A stretch of DNA of 64,000 bases from Norana najaformis (Eukaryota > Annelida > Clitellata > Crassiclitellata > Hormogastridae). Shown in pieces: positions 12,246 through 25,000 of this stretch. Both the position numbers and the translations under genes were made by a program. The notes beneath the pieces are model-generated. The model saw only the letters and a list, made by a program, of their open reading frames with translations. It was not told the origin of the DNA and did not search any database. Within the stretch, counting starts at the first letter, position 1; every line of letters begins with the position of its first letter. Location of the stretch: positions 19,778,488 through 19,842,487 of the forward strand of contig OZ029917.1 of the NCBI GenBank assembly GCA_964023275.1, written 5' to 3'.

Positions 12246-12729
12246 GCTGGTGTATTAATGTGTGAAAACAAATCAAGTGTGATTCACAAGAACGACTTCT
12301 TTCACAGGCCTGCTTCTTTTCGTCAGTTGCAGATCCGTTTTATTTTTGCAAAGGCCTGTAGGTGTTAGATCTGGAGCCAAGTGTAGGAGCAGTGGCAGAT
12401 TGGTTGGACACTTACCCTGTGACTCATAATTTGTGGTTTCAGTGAGCCCCTGTGCGAAGTGTCGCTGCTTAGGGACCTTCAGCAAAACTATTGTGCTTAT
12501 TGCCATCAATTGTTGCTCTGTACTTTGCTGGCTCTGTATAAACATTAGAACAATAAATCCATAAATGTATAAATGTTTGGTTAGATAACAAATGCATGCA
12601 TGGTCAAAGGAGATGGCTGTTGATAAACCTTTTTTGTGGCATTCAGGAATTACATTTGCAACAGTCCAGCATTGATGAATCATTGGCTCGGTCAGTAGAT
12701 GTAAAATAATGACCACACGATAGCTTCAG

Positions 12730-13048
12730 TTAACCAGTCAATAAGAGATGAAGAATACCCACCAGATGAGAGAGAATTAGTTACCAGTCAATAAGTCAAT
12801 GTAGAATACCAATCAGATGAAAGCATTAGTGAACCAGTCAGTAGTCAGTAAGGAGATGTGGAATACTTACCAGATTATGGCATAAGAGAAATTGCCAGTA
12901 AGAATACCCAGCAGATGAGGTCACAGTGAACCAGACAATAAGGAGATGTTGAATACCCAACATAGCATCAGTGAAATGGTTAATAAGAATACATCACAGA
13001 CCAGAGTGTCAGTGAATAAGTTGATGTAGAATATGCACCAGTTAAAAG
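12730..13048. repeat. Degenerate minisatellite, about 7 units of 40-57 bp
   Basis: Successive units follow the pattern 'tgaaccagtcaataag' - 'gagatgtagaata' - 'cccaccagatga' - 'agcatcag'. Unit starts can be seen near 12730, 12781, 12829, 12888, 12928, 12973 and 13013. The units diverge by substitution and by loss of internal blocks, so the length varies. No open frame runs through the array. Confidence 0.75.
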
Positions 13049-13690
13049 CAACTTACTTGACGGTATTTAATGCAAAGTTCACAAATGATTCTGAACTGAT
13101 GAACAAATGTAGAGTTTGCTCAAATGGGAAACTGGCCATTCTTCTTTGCTTACTGTCCAGAAACAGACTTGTTGCCAGTCCAGCATAACAGTGACTGATA
13201 TTGCAGTTTTGATTAATACTCGTTCTGGTGATGATACGACATGATACAGCAACATCAGTTTTCGGTATCGTGATTTTGTGTCATTTATATTTGACTGATC
13301 TCACCTTCAGCGCTGTCTTCTATATCAATATTACCTTTAATCTGTCATCAAGTTTTCATTGCCTTCACATATCAAACTTCCATTAATATTCGAAGTATGT
13401 GGGATTAATATGACTTCACTAGTTGGAAATATATGGTGTCATGGAACCTTGAAGTTGAAGATGTTTTTGTGGCGTAATATTGAGTTCGTAAAGTGTAAAA
13501 TAAGGAAAACTGCAGATGAAGAAGTGCTTGATATCGTTCAGTTTTGACTGAGGTTTTTATTCATTATGTTGTCAATTTCAGTGTCATATTGCATGTTTTG
13601 TAATCAGCTGAATCACTTGTCTCTCCAAAATATGGATATCTTTCCAAACATTAGCATAAAGTTTAGGCAGTAGCATTCAATAGTTTCTTG

Positions 13691-13693
<3 letters not shown>

Positions 13694-13722
<29 letters not shown>
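13694..13722. repeat. (AT)n microsatellite
   Basis: A run of about 14 AT dinucleotides in intergenic DNA. Confidence 0.9.
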
Positions 13723-13724
<2 letters not shown>

Positions 13725-16700
13725 TTTTTGTTCTGTTTAAAAGGAGATTCTATATTAAAAAACTGCCATTTTTTGCCAATTTTTTAGGTGTTGCTGAACC
13801 TCAAGGAATTGTTTATTGTTTCTAGAATCTACAAAATTTGTTCCCACTCTTTTCTTTGATATTTTGTGATGTAAAATTTCACCATAAATAGTATCATGTA
13901 TCAACCTACTGGCTTGGGTATTGGTAAGCAAGGCACTTGATACAGGATACAGGATTTCAATGAGAGAAGTGAAGGAAGACAAAGATGTAAACAAATTCAA
14001 AACTAGGCATCAGCCCTACTCGGCATTACGAGTGAAATCTTCTACTAAACATGAGGCTAACGTTTGATAACTCAAAAGAATTGAAGCCTTTAAATCGCAT
14101 CGACTGGTGGAGTCAGGAACTGATGATGATAACGATGATCGATGATGAATGTGATGATTTGTCATTTATTGTGTGCCTCTTCATTTCAGCTTTTTGGTTG
14201 ATGGTCATTCCTGTAAATGCCAGTATGGCACAAATACCCTAACAAGCTTTTTCATTATTTGTCTGTGTTGGTAATGAAATTGCTAGTTTAAAATAATGTA
14301 CTGAGACCCTAAATGCAGCGTGTAACAGTCTCAGAGTTCTGAAGATAGTCTCTGTCACTATCTGTAGAACCACATATTATGACCATAATCATCACTTTTG
14401 GGCAAATATTTTGGCTGCTAGCTAAAGTGGGACTTCAGTTCATGACTTATATGCTTCTGCAGAAAATAGCTGTATGTTTAGACATATGCTTTGATTGATC
14501 ATTGCCAAGAGAGGGTATGATTAGAACTACCTATATAGTAATGTATGCTCATGTCTGGGATGTATTAAATTCATTCTGTATCGAAATTCAAGACCTTATG
14601 CTTATAGAGTAGTTTTTTATGTTAACAGGCAGTACAGAAATCTACCAAACCACAATACATTTTGATAGTTTCCTTAGTGATGATATTTCTCAGGAGTTGT
14701 GCATTTTCTGCTTCAAGACGGAAACTTATTAATTGTTGCTACCAGTTGAGCAGAATTTTATGATTTTCACTCCAAGCTACCTTTTCTTTCTAGAATGCAT
14801 TGTGGGCTTGGCCTTTTCAGATGTCACTTAAATTATCTTAAATTTTCGTTGAGCCGTGATGTCTTATACTGGCATATTACACTGCTCTGTTAGTTGTCAT
14901 TTTAATTATGTTGAATGAAATCAGTTGTACTTTTTTTCTCCCACATAGACTCAGTTTTAATATTTTTTTAAGTGTCCACATGATTATTTTGGTTCCATAG
15001 TTCTATAGAATAAACTACTAGCAGCATAATTACATTGGAATTACAGCTATGCTACATGACGTATTTTAGTGGTAAATTTCTTTAAGTTTTTTGTGTGCAC
15101 AATTCCTATGTCAATTTTGATAATTGATTTTATTAAAGTGTGACTTCGTGCATCTTCACTGATGGAAAACTTTGCACTGCAGGAGGTTGAAGCACTGTGT
15201 ATGAGATGCAACACTAATTTTGCTGTTGATTAGGTTTTACTTGTGCAAATCACCAGCACATTATTGTGCTTCCCAAAAATGAATTTGCAGTGTGTCGAGG
15301 TGTTTTTCATTAGATTATACATGAGAAAGAAAGACTTGACCTTCAAATTTCATAAAGTAACAGAACTAAATTCTGATTAATGATTTTGTTTTCAGTAACA
15401 AGAAGGTGAAGAAGGAGTCAGCTTGGCAGAGGGGTTCTAGTCTGGCCTGTTGCTAAAGTAATTATGGCGAATGATGACTAAATGGTATAGGGTATGTTGG
15501 AAGGAAGGGAGGACAGTGACTGAAAAATTTAAAAATTTAATGGTAATTGTAATTATAAATTTATGCAGTTGCTGCTTCAAGAGAAACTAATCAGAGAAGC
15601 TCTTCATGCTAGCTTAAGCAGTGTTAGATGTCATTAAGAAACAGAATGTTCATCAGCCAACAAGCAGTGCTCAGATAACTAGAAATGTCTCAAGTGGTGG
15701 GCTCCCATACACGTCAGAGCCCAACCAATGGATTGTCATCCAGAGTTGATATTTACACTGTATTCACAGTAAATATAAAGTTAGCAGAAGGAACAGTGGT
15801 TCAGAGGGCAGCTGAAAGTCATAAATGTAGTTTTGCCAGATGTATGTGAAGTTTGGCTTTATGACTTGAGCAATCCAACTAGATTACAGTTCAGATAAGA
15901 AATCGAGGGCCTTAGTGAAATAATTAAGATCAAAATATTCAATGTCTGTAATTTCTTTTGTACACATTTTGAACTACCTAGTTCACACTACACAGCAAAT
16001 GTTTTGTTAGATGAGCTCAGGTTGTATGTGGTTTTCTGAAAAATTAAGCCTAAGCAACATTGTGGCAGAATTTGGAAACCAGTTCTGTACAAGTTCCATG
16101 GTTTGACAAAAGGTTGCCAATTTCATAGTCGTGAATAGAAAATTGTCTTGTTATGGAAATTTTCCAAAGTGGACATCTACCATCATATCAGATGTATATT
16201 AACTTATTTCTTTGTAAATTTTTGTACATTCTGTACATTTAAGTTCAGTTCCTTTATGTATTTGTTTTATCTGTGCATCTGACATTTTGCTGCACAGGAT
16301 TCACTTTGTGACAGTGCTTTAGTAACTTCTTTACTGGTGACAGTGCTTTAGTGACTTCATTACTGGTAATCAGTGTGTGTTCTGTCGTACCTAATTGAAT
16401 GCATGTAGTGGTATTAGTTGCAGGTTATTACTAACAGAAATTAGTACTGCATATGATACTATGGACTGCATTAATAAAAAGGAAATCAGAAATAAATTTG
16501 GTAAATCTGAAAATTTGCAATTTCTTGTGTCTGCCGATTGTCAAAGGATGTGTGTGCAAATGATAACATCAAACTTTTCCAACTCAAAAAGTTTCCTATA
16601 AACATATACAAGTACTGTTATTTACAACTTTTGCAGATTGTCAGAAATAAGTTACTGTTGTGCATATGAGCTCAGTTTCTGCAGACTGTCAGAGGAAATT

Positions 16701-16916
16701 AGGATCATGAGCCAACTTTTTGAAGAAGAGATTAATTGTATGCAGCTTGATTTGTGCCAGCTGTAAGATGTTTTATTTCAGTCTCTCTGTTTCCATCTGT
16801 GTTGGTTTGCATCATGCCTGAACCTTTATACTCAAATCAGTTCATATCAGTCAACTCAGTCCAGTGCAGGCTGACTTGAACTGTGGCATGGCATTCCACA
16901 TGGTTCTCTACTGGGT

Positions 16917-17105
<189 letters not shown>

Positions 17106-17114
17106 CACTACTCT

Positions 17115-17345
17115 TGGTTCACTGTTTACTGATACCTCTCTGGACTACCATTCATGTGCTGGTGATGCCTTCCTATTCCTGTCGTATCATTTGACATTTT
17201 GTTGTATACTACCACTGTGCAACTACTTAACTTCTTTTTTTGGTGATGTTCAGTCTTGGATGGCTTATTTCCTGTCTGATTTCCTTCTGTTGGGCACAAG
17301 CCAACAGCTCTGGAAAGTTAAGCCCATACCCTTCATACCCATGGC
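17115..17345 (+). mobile_element. L2/CR1-like reverse transcriptase fragment
   Basis: One frame reads [20 protein letters not shown], then VQSWMAYFLSDFLLLGTSQQ. This matches the catalytic-box to post-catalytic stretch of L2/CR1 reverse transcriptases (usually YADDTQLYLSF, then VQSWM, then NPSKTEFLLLGT). The catalytic box is damaged (AGD instead of ADD) and the piece is short, so it is a dead fragment. Confidence 0.65.
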
Positions 17346-19289
17346 TGCCTCTTGAAGTTAGCTTAAGGCCTCTTTATATTGGCCTTCTATCTCTTATTCA
17401 GTTGCCCTATGCAGTAGGCCTTAGCACTTCAATCAGCAATAAGCACAGAAAGGGATATTTTTAACTGTGACTCAAGTGGTTGATTATGCAGAACAATGTG
17501 TTTTGCTTTCAGAAATAACTTGTTTGCTACCATGCTTCAGCCAGATGTCAACGCCAGTATGACACTCTTGGTGGCTTAGTCACATGCTATACATATACTG
17601 TAACACACATAGTATTGTATGCAGTGAATATATAATGTATATATGTGCTATATATATATAGTACATGTGTATTTGATTTAAGGAGGCACTCGTGTAAAAA
17701 GTGATGGCCTCCATATGTGTGGGCGCCTACAGTTGTTTGATTGACCTGATAATATTTGATGCATGGGTCACAATGGCAGAACAAATTCTGTCAAACTGCC
17801 TTGAACAACTGGTCACAACTGGGCCATTAAAAGAACAAGTGTGCCAAAGTGTATTCACCGGCCTACATGTAGTCTATGGCCAATACAGTGCAATAAACAA
17901 CGCCCAGGTGTTTTATCTTAACATGTCTCGAAGTACGCTGTTACAAGTAATTTCATCTAAGACCAAAAACAGACAGCTAGAATGCAGTGGCTGCTACCAA
18001 GGCAATTTGTTTCAATGAGCACCATGGCATTCGAAGCTCTCAGTGGTCTATGACATGTATCCTGTCTGTCCCTCTGTCTTCCTGTCCCTGGCATATACAT
18101 ACATTAAGAATGACAACAGATATAATTACAGTATTGTAAATATTTCCATGTGCAACAGCAATGAAAGTATCTGTAGATCTGTCCTTGTGTCTTTGCAAGC
18201 TACCCACATGCATTAAAAATGCAATCTAAATCTACAATCTAAATCTATACTTCTGTGTCTCACAGAAGACTCACTTAGTCCAATATAGGAACAACAGCAT
18301 TTTTGTTTTCAGTTCGTAAAAAATTTAAAGTAATAAAAAGTACTTACAAGTTTGATAGCTTAAAACTTAGAAGATGACTGGTTCTAGGTTGAAAATTCGG
18401 TATTTTGGTATGTTGTAGTGAGCTTCACCTGAATAAATTTTGACATAAAATTTTGAATGGTGATAACATGAAATGTAGCTTGAAGATACATTAACAAGAA
18501 ATGTAGCTTGTAGATACTTTTCTGGCCTTTTTGAAATCACCTAACCTCTCTTGATTTCAGAACAGTCTTTGAACCATTTCATTAGGCTGATTCTCTTCCA
18601 TGCAGAAGAAACCGTGTTGGAAGAGGGCATGGCTTAAATTTTAAATTTTATGTAAACATTTCAGCAGTACAAATGCAGCCAGAAACAGTGATGTTAGCAA
18701 GGCTAATACCTACCACTTGCTACTTCACGACTTACCTGGCCAACGCCAGCACCCTCAGAGCGTCGCTGAAACAGATTGTACAATTAATTAATAAAATAAT
18801 AAACAAAATGATTATTACTAACAATAAATATAATGCTATGCATCAGCAGTTGTAATCTGTCACACTTGCAGTCTTAATGCCAAATAATGTAACAGTACAC
18901 ATGTGGGTAACTGTAACTGTACTATGGTCACATGATTCTACCTGAATGTTTTAAATAACAATCTACTTTACCGAGCTGCTATTTGTATTAAGTAATGTAA
19001 GCCTATGTTTTCACAATTAGTCCAAAGCAGCAGGCCTATGCCTTAGCACCAGCAGCAATATATGAAGCCCCTATGATAATATTTTCATATGGGCTTCATA
19101 TTTCCAACAGGAGACGCTTTTCTTTGGGAGGCAAGTCAGAGGCACATGCACATATAGACCTACAAGCTGATCCTATGTGAACTGCGATGTCAATAGTAAC
19201 ATATTTGTGATGCAATAACTGTTCCACTTATTTATAGGCATGACAAATTATGCTTATTATTTGAATAATTCAACCATGACTGTGTCACA

Positions 19290-19740
19290 AACAGCCGGAC
19301 ACGCGACTGGGTGGTTTCATTGCTTAGCCCTTGGAGGTCAACCTGCTAATACGCGCCATATGTTTTAGTTTTCGAGCATTGCCGCTTTGTTTTAACTGCT
19401 GAGCCAGCAACCTTTTGTTTAGACATCTATCACGGTTATTATGTCTTTAACTGGTTTCGCGGACTCGCTGCTGTTTCTAGGAGCGGGTTCATCCCTTGCA
19501 CCCCTAAGCACTGTGAAATGGGACGATCCACTTCTGAGAAGACAAAGTACGCGGATGGGTATTTTTAAACACCACGAAAATCAGGCGTAATTTGAAGCGC
19601 TTTAACTTTCGTCTGGACTGTTTCTCTAGTTAGTTCATAACATGAACACTCCAAGTCGGACTGTTCCAGTGTTTGATTTTCTTGCGTTTTGAAGTAATTG
19701 CAACCTCAGCGATCGAGTCAGACAGCGAAGGTGGTAAGCG
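19290..19740 (+). promoter_or_regulatory. Candidate CpG-bearing promoter / 5' UTR block for SARM1
   Basis: This stretch has more CG dinucleotides (for example 'cggacacgcgactgg', 'tacgcgccat', 'ttcgcggactcgctg', 'tacgcggatggg') than the surrounding AT-rich DNA. It lies about 2.5 kb upstream of the SARM1 start codon, which has a splice-acceptor-like sequence 18 bp before it (ending at 22026) and so probably has an upstream non-coding exon. Possible donors follow 'gcggatggg' at 19558 and 'cgaag' near 19731. No transcript evidence; the link to SARM1 is inferred. Confidence 0.25.
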
Positions 19741-20254
19741 CTATAAAATTTATAAAATTGCTGTTATGAATTGCGAAGTGAGATTTTAATGTGGATTTAC
19801 GAAACAGTTCTAACTGATGGTTGAGATTCTGAGATTTTACTGTAAAAGTAGTCCTACACATTACATGCTGGTGGCAAGCCATGGTTTGTCTCCTTGGCCA
19901 CATCCCACAAGTACTGTACCTTGCCTATGTCGCCTTTGGATTGGAACGATGTCCCACCGCAATCCCCAAATTCACCGTTCCTTCGCACCTGTTCACACAG
20001 CATCAGGCCTTAGGCGTGACTTTTAATATCGCCTTTAAAGCACTAAATACATTCTATAGTGATAGTATTAAGGCTTGCCTTGGTTTTCGTGATGTCAGGG
20101 ACCTCAAAAGTTAATTTTCTTGTCTTGCTGGTCGCGAAGCCATGCATGATGTATTCTAGACAAAGATTTGAGCCATTTCAGCTTTGACGGACAAAAAGGA
20201 AAGCGGCTAATCTTTTTTATGAAAATCAGTTTTAGCATTGAAAACCTCTCAGCA

Positions 20255-20600
20255 CTAACTACTCTGGAATAAACTCCCCAGAACTGCAACAATTATCTGA
20301 CCCATCATACAAACTCACTGATGCTCCACTGCTTGCAGTTTCTGCATTGGCCTTTCACTCAAAGCTGAAAACATTCCTCTTTCACAGGTTTTTTCCTGAC
20401 TCCCCTTCTTCCTCTTATCCCTCTTTCCGCTCCAATCCCAAGCATCACCCACCATAGCTGCCATGCTGTCTCTGCCTGACTCTTGGATCTTGACATGGAA
20501 CTGAACACTTTTGCCTATCAATTTTGTTTTGACGGAGGGCCTGTGAATAAGCTGGTCCCCGTGACATGGCTTTCATTGGGATTATCTCGGTATTACGATT
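20255..20600 (+). mobile_element. LINE 3' end, 'CTGTGAATAAGCTGGT' family, copy 1
   Basis: The sequence encodes a decayed LINE C-terminus (WNKLPRTATI, then AFHSKLKTFLFHRFF). It is followed by a 3' UTR with 'cactaccatagctgcc'-like text, 'cttggatcttgac', 'tatcaattttgttttgac' and 'gcctgtgaataagctggt'. The same 3' UTR is found at 61840-62225 and 62600-62820 in the same orientation. Confidence 0.7.
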
Positions 20601-20719
20601 ACGAACAACTACAGTCGCTGGTATTGTTAATAGTAATAGACTTATATGCAATGACCACACCATTTTGCTTCAGATCCTTCAATTACAACTCAGAACTCCA
20701 CATGGAATCGTCAGTCGGC

Positions 20720-21770
20720 CCATAGCTAGGCTTTGTTCGTTCCAGGATGGACGAACTATGATTGTGGCAATTGGCTCAGATACTTCGGTATGGCACCAGT
20801 TCCATGTGGTGTCCTACAGGGCTTGGTTCTTGGGCCACTTCTGTGCATTCTGTACACAGCCGACTTGACCCGGGTCATCAAGGCCCTCAAAGCTCAGGTT
20901 CACTAATTTGCTGATGATATTCAGGTGCACAAGTCATGTCATCCATCAGATGCGCTTGTTGTAAAATGCATGCAGCTGTGACCAAAGTACAAACATGCAT
21001 GTCTTCAAATCAGTTGAAGTTGAATTCTGCTGAAGACAGTTCATCTGACTGGGCGCATGACAGGCAAGAGCATAGATGGACATGGAGACGATAGCAGTGA
21101 CATTCCCAGACTAGAAACCACAACACACATGGGACCTTGGTGTGCTCCTAGATGAAGATCAACCTATGGTGGACCATGTCAACTATGTGTGCAAGTCTTG
21201 CTTTTACCATATGCACCTGATCAGGGTCATATGGCAGAATTTGTTGCACGTTGCCGCTGCAACCCTACTCCATTCCTTCATCATAACATGCCTGGACTAT
21301 TGCAGCACTGTCCTTGTAGGCCTGTCAAAGTTTCAAATTCGTAAGCTTCAGTGCTGCTCGGGTTATAGCCAGCATGACAAAATTTTTGCATGTCTCAAAC
21401 TACGCGCGACAGACGTTGCACTGGCTCCTGTTGAGAATAGCAATACATTCAGGATCCTCCTGTTTGGCTGAGCATATGTGGTATGTTCAGCCCCAGAATA
21501 CATCAGGGATCTCTCTGCACCTGTGTTGAGCCCGCGATTCAGATATATCGTTCTTTCTCTTGCACTGGACCATTCTTGTGAAAGAGTCTTCCTTTAAGAT
21601 TAGAACTTTACCACTTCAAATAGCTCCAGAGACAGTTTCAGCTTATCTTAAGATCTGCTTGTCTTATTAGATTAGCTTGTCTTAAGATTTGGACCTGTTA
21701 GATAGCCATTCCTCAGCGCCTTTGTGAAGTTCTGAAAACGTGGTGTACAATTGTTCAGATACAAACATGC
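20720..21770 (+). mobile_element. L2/CR1-like LINE fragment, decayed
   Basis: Broken reading frames encode ordered reverse transcriptase pieces: GVLQGLVLGPLLCILYTADL near 20800, a catalytic-box relative FADDIQVHKS near 20905, then a 109-codon frame (21142-21471) with LLDEDQPMVDHVNYVCKSC and ITCLDYCSTVLVGLS. After 21478 comes PEYIRDLSAPVLSPRFRY, the usual region before the C-terminus. Stops interrupt it repeatedly, so it is inactive. Confidence 0.75.
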
Positions 21771-22044
21771 ACACGTACATACCCGATACATACATACAAT
21801 TTAGTTATCATGAGATTTTTATCACAACAGCTGTCTAGCCATACAGGCCTATGCATACAACTATTAATTTTGTTTTATGGTGACTTACAGATGAGTGTAG
21901 CAGTACTTCTTGCCTTGGATTACGGCTGCTTTGGATTAAGCTGTTTGCAAAAGAACCGTATGCATGTTGTCATGAAGTAAAAAGGCTCCAGAATTTGCTC
22001 TGTTTTCGATCATACTGTTTGGAGCAGTAACTTTTATCACAACC

Positions 22045-25000
22045 ATGGCAAGCAATGGTTTATACAGTTTACAACATGAGCAAAGTGCAACGGAAGACAT
22101 TGCCAGTGGGGCAGAGATGTGTGTTGTCAGTTCAGTGGATGTTTTGGACAGGGGTGCAGATGAGTTTACTACAAAAACAAGTGGAGATCGTAAGCAGCCT
22201 TGTGGTTCTTTGAAGAATTTAGCAATTCAAGTACCTTCACTTGATTTACCATCAACTGTCAATAGTCCACGTACCTCAAGGCGAAGCAGGTTGACCAAGG
22301 ATTCAGCATCTTTTGATTGTGTCTCCACCCTTGCACCAGTAAATGATCAGACAAAGCGTTTTCACAGTGTAATTGAGTCAAATGCTGAGAAGTCTAAAGT
22401 TGAAATAACTTCAGAGGCTCTCCAGTCCACCTACCACTGGATGGAGCTAAAGGATATTGCTGGAAAACTGCTTAGCAAAGAAGTAGACTTGCCTACAGCA
22501 ATGGAAGTTTTAGTTCCCAAGCTGAAGGAGAGCATTGTGCTGTTAAAATCTAATGTTTTGGATGAAAAAATGCGAGGAATCAAGGAGACTGAGCTTTTGG
22601 TTGAGGAAGGCTGGTCATCACGAGGAATTGGTCGCGATTTATCATACAACTTGTGTGATGTTCTGCGAGTTGAAGGAGGGCTTGATAAGCTTATAAGTTA
22701 CTGTGATGATTCTAGTATTCCTCGTGAAATTCAGCTCGGAGCAGCACATCTCCTGTCTCGAACGCTCACTGTTGTAAACCGTGATCACATTGCAAAGGCC
22801 AATGCCCTGCAGCAAATTGTAAACTGGGCACTGCGTGTGCAGAAAAACCCAGAGTTCTGTCGGGCAGCGACTGCAGTCCTTGAGTGCATGTTTAAACACT
22901 CAAAGAACACATGCACAATGCTTATCAAGATGGGAGGGCTTGATGCTATCCTATACTCATGCCGTTCCCTGGACATCCCAATCCTTCGGTATTGTGCCAA
23001 GGCCCTGGCAAATCTTTCAATCTATGGGGGCTATGTCAACCAGTGTGAGATGATAAAATACAATGCTCCTGAGTGGCTGTTTCCACTGGCATTTACTGAA
23101 GACGACAGCACTCGATACTATGCACTCCTTGCCATAGCAGCATTGTGTGCGAGCAAAGAGACAGAAGTGGCAGTGGCACGTTCGGGAACTCTGGATCTTG
23201 TGGCACCATTTTTGCGAACACATGATCCGCTGGAGTTTGGCAACCGCGATCCAGAGCACATCCACGGACAGGCAAAGGAATGGCTTGGTCGACTGTTGCG
23301 ATTTCTTCCTTGCCGACGAGAAGAGGCACAGAGCCTCATAGCATTCCATTTTGCCATGGAAGCAGGAATTCGGCGAGAACAGAATAAACTCAAGGTATGT
23401 ACAATAATTTTTTCTGCTGATTTTATAGCACAGTTTAACTTAGCAGATCTGGCTTTTGTTGATCCTGTGTATTCCTTGATACTTCAGAAAACTGTAGTTT
23501 AAACTATATTTTACATTATCACTGCAAGTAAAGAGGTGACTAAGTTATATGCAAAGTTTCTATGTATTATGGGTGACATAGAGGCTGGATTGTGATGTAG
23601 TCCTTACAGCATCTAATGGCTTCTCTGCTTCTGATTTGGGTTAGAACGGCATTTCTCTTGTTGTTGCAGTTGTTTAGAGAGATTGGGGCCATAGCGCCAC
23701 TGAAGCGCCTTGCTTCCAGTCCATCAAAGTTGGCATCAAAGTTTGCTGCCCAGGCACTGAAAATCATTGGTGAGGATCTGCCAAGCAAGTTATCCCCTCG
23801 TGTTCCTCTTTGGACAAATGAGAGTGTCGTGTGTTGGATTCAGCAGGTTGGTGAGTCGCTTGAATAAGAGGACTGTTGTTTATAGAACCTGAACCTAAAG
23901 TTATCAAAGTGATGAACAGGCATAAACATTCCTGGTAACTTTCCAATGTGGTAGTCGTTAGAGTTCCTGCTATAATAAAGTTAACCTCGGTCATGCATGC
24001 AGCTCATCTGTTGCCAGATACAGCTGTTGGTCTTCATGCTGATACAGTGGAAGGATGTTATCTTTGAAATGCTTAAAGCAGAATGAAGTGCTCGAAGTAG
24101 ACTGAAAGCTGATCCAAGATATAATCTTAAAGCTGCCATTTGTAGGGAAGAAGATAATAGCAAGCAGAAGGCAAATGAATAGGGCTTGGGATCACAGTTT
24201 CAAATGATATTTATTGGTTTATTATGTTAAATTGCTATTCTTTTTATTATTATTTGTATTCTGTTTTGTGTAGTTTCATTAGCACACAAAATTTAACAAG
24301 TGTTTGAAGACTGGCAAGTACCATTATTTACTGTTTAATTTTATGTTACTTTGTTTACAACTTCCAGCTGGGCTTCTCGAAAGAAATAGTATCAGCATTC
24401 AAAGAATGCCAAGTTGATGGAGACCTACTACTTCTACTTACGGAGGAAAATTTATTAGATGATATTGGTATAAAGAATGGAATAATTAGGAAAAGGTAGT
24501 GTTTAAAAGATCAGGTTTTATCTTTGCTTTTAGATGGTTTATGAAAGATATTAATGTGTGTTGAGTAAATAAATATGCACACAAGCACTCACACTCGTAT
24601 ACACATTTATATACATATCATATATACTTGTGTATAAGTCAAGCAATTTTGGACAGTTTTGACAGTTCAGATTTGGGAGTCATCTTATGCAAGGGTCAAG
24701 ACAAGACACATCCACAGGAGATCACATGAGACATCTGTGGAGAGACATTGACACATGTACTAGATAGTTATTTCAGCACTGAATGTGCTTTAAACACCAA
24801 CTTTAGTCTGAAGACAGATAGGGACCCTTACATGTTATCGTGATATACTGGTAAACCTTACTCCACTCGGCCAGACCCTTTGATGGTTCTGCACTGAGCA
24901 GTATCAAAGTACCTCTCCCCATATAACATCTAAAATTATATACCAGTAATTATGGTCCCTTTCCTCCACTTGGCAGTATCAAAGCACCCCACTCTGCACA

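Noticed and set aside
12273-12716. 147-codon minus-strand open frame in the TBC1D10 3' flank
   Set aside because: No recognisable domain, no splice partners, and low-complexity composition; it cannot be told from chance.
17701-18018. 105-codon plus-strand open frame (MMASICVGAYSC...)
   Set aside because: No motif or neighbouring exon; kept out as probably chance, although its composition is less biased than most.
23395-23502. Extension of the SARM1 first-exon frame to a stop at 23502
   Set aside because: This is read-through past a strong donor (AAG|GTATGT); joining to 23670 restores the conserved ARM sequence.
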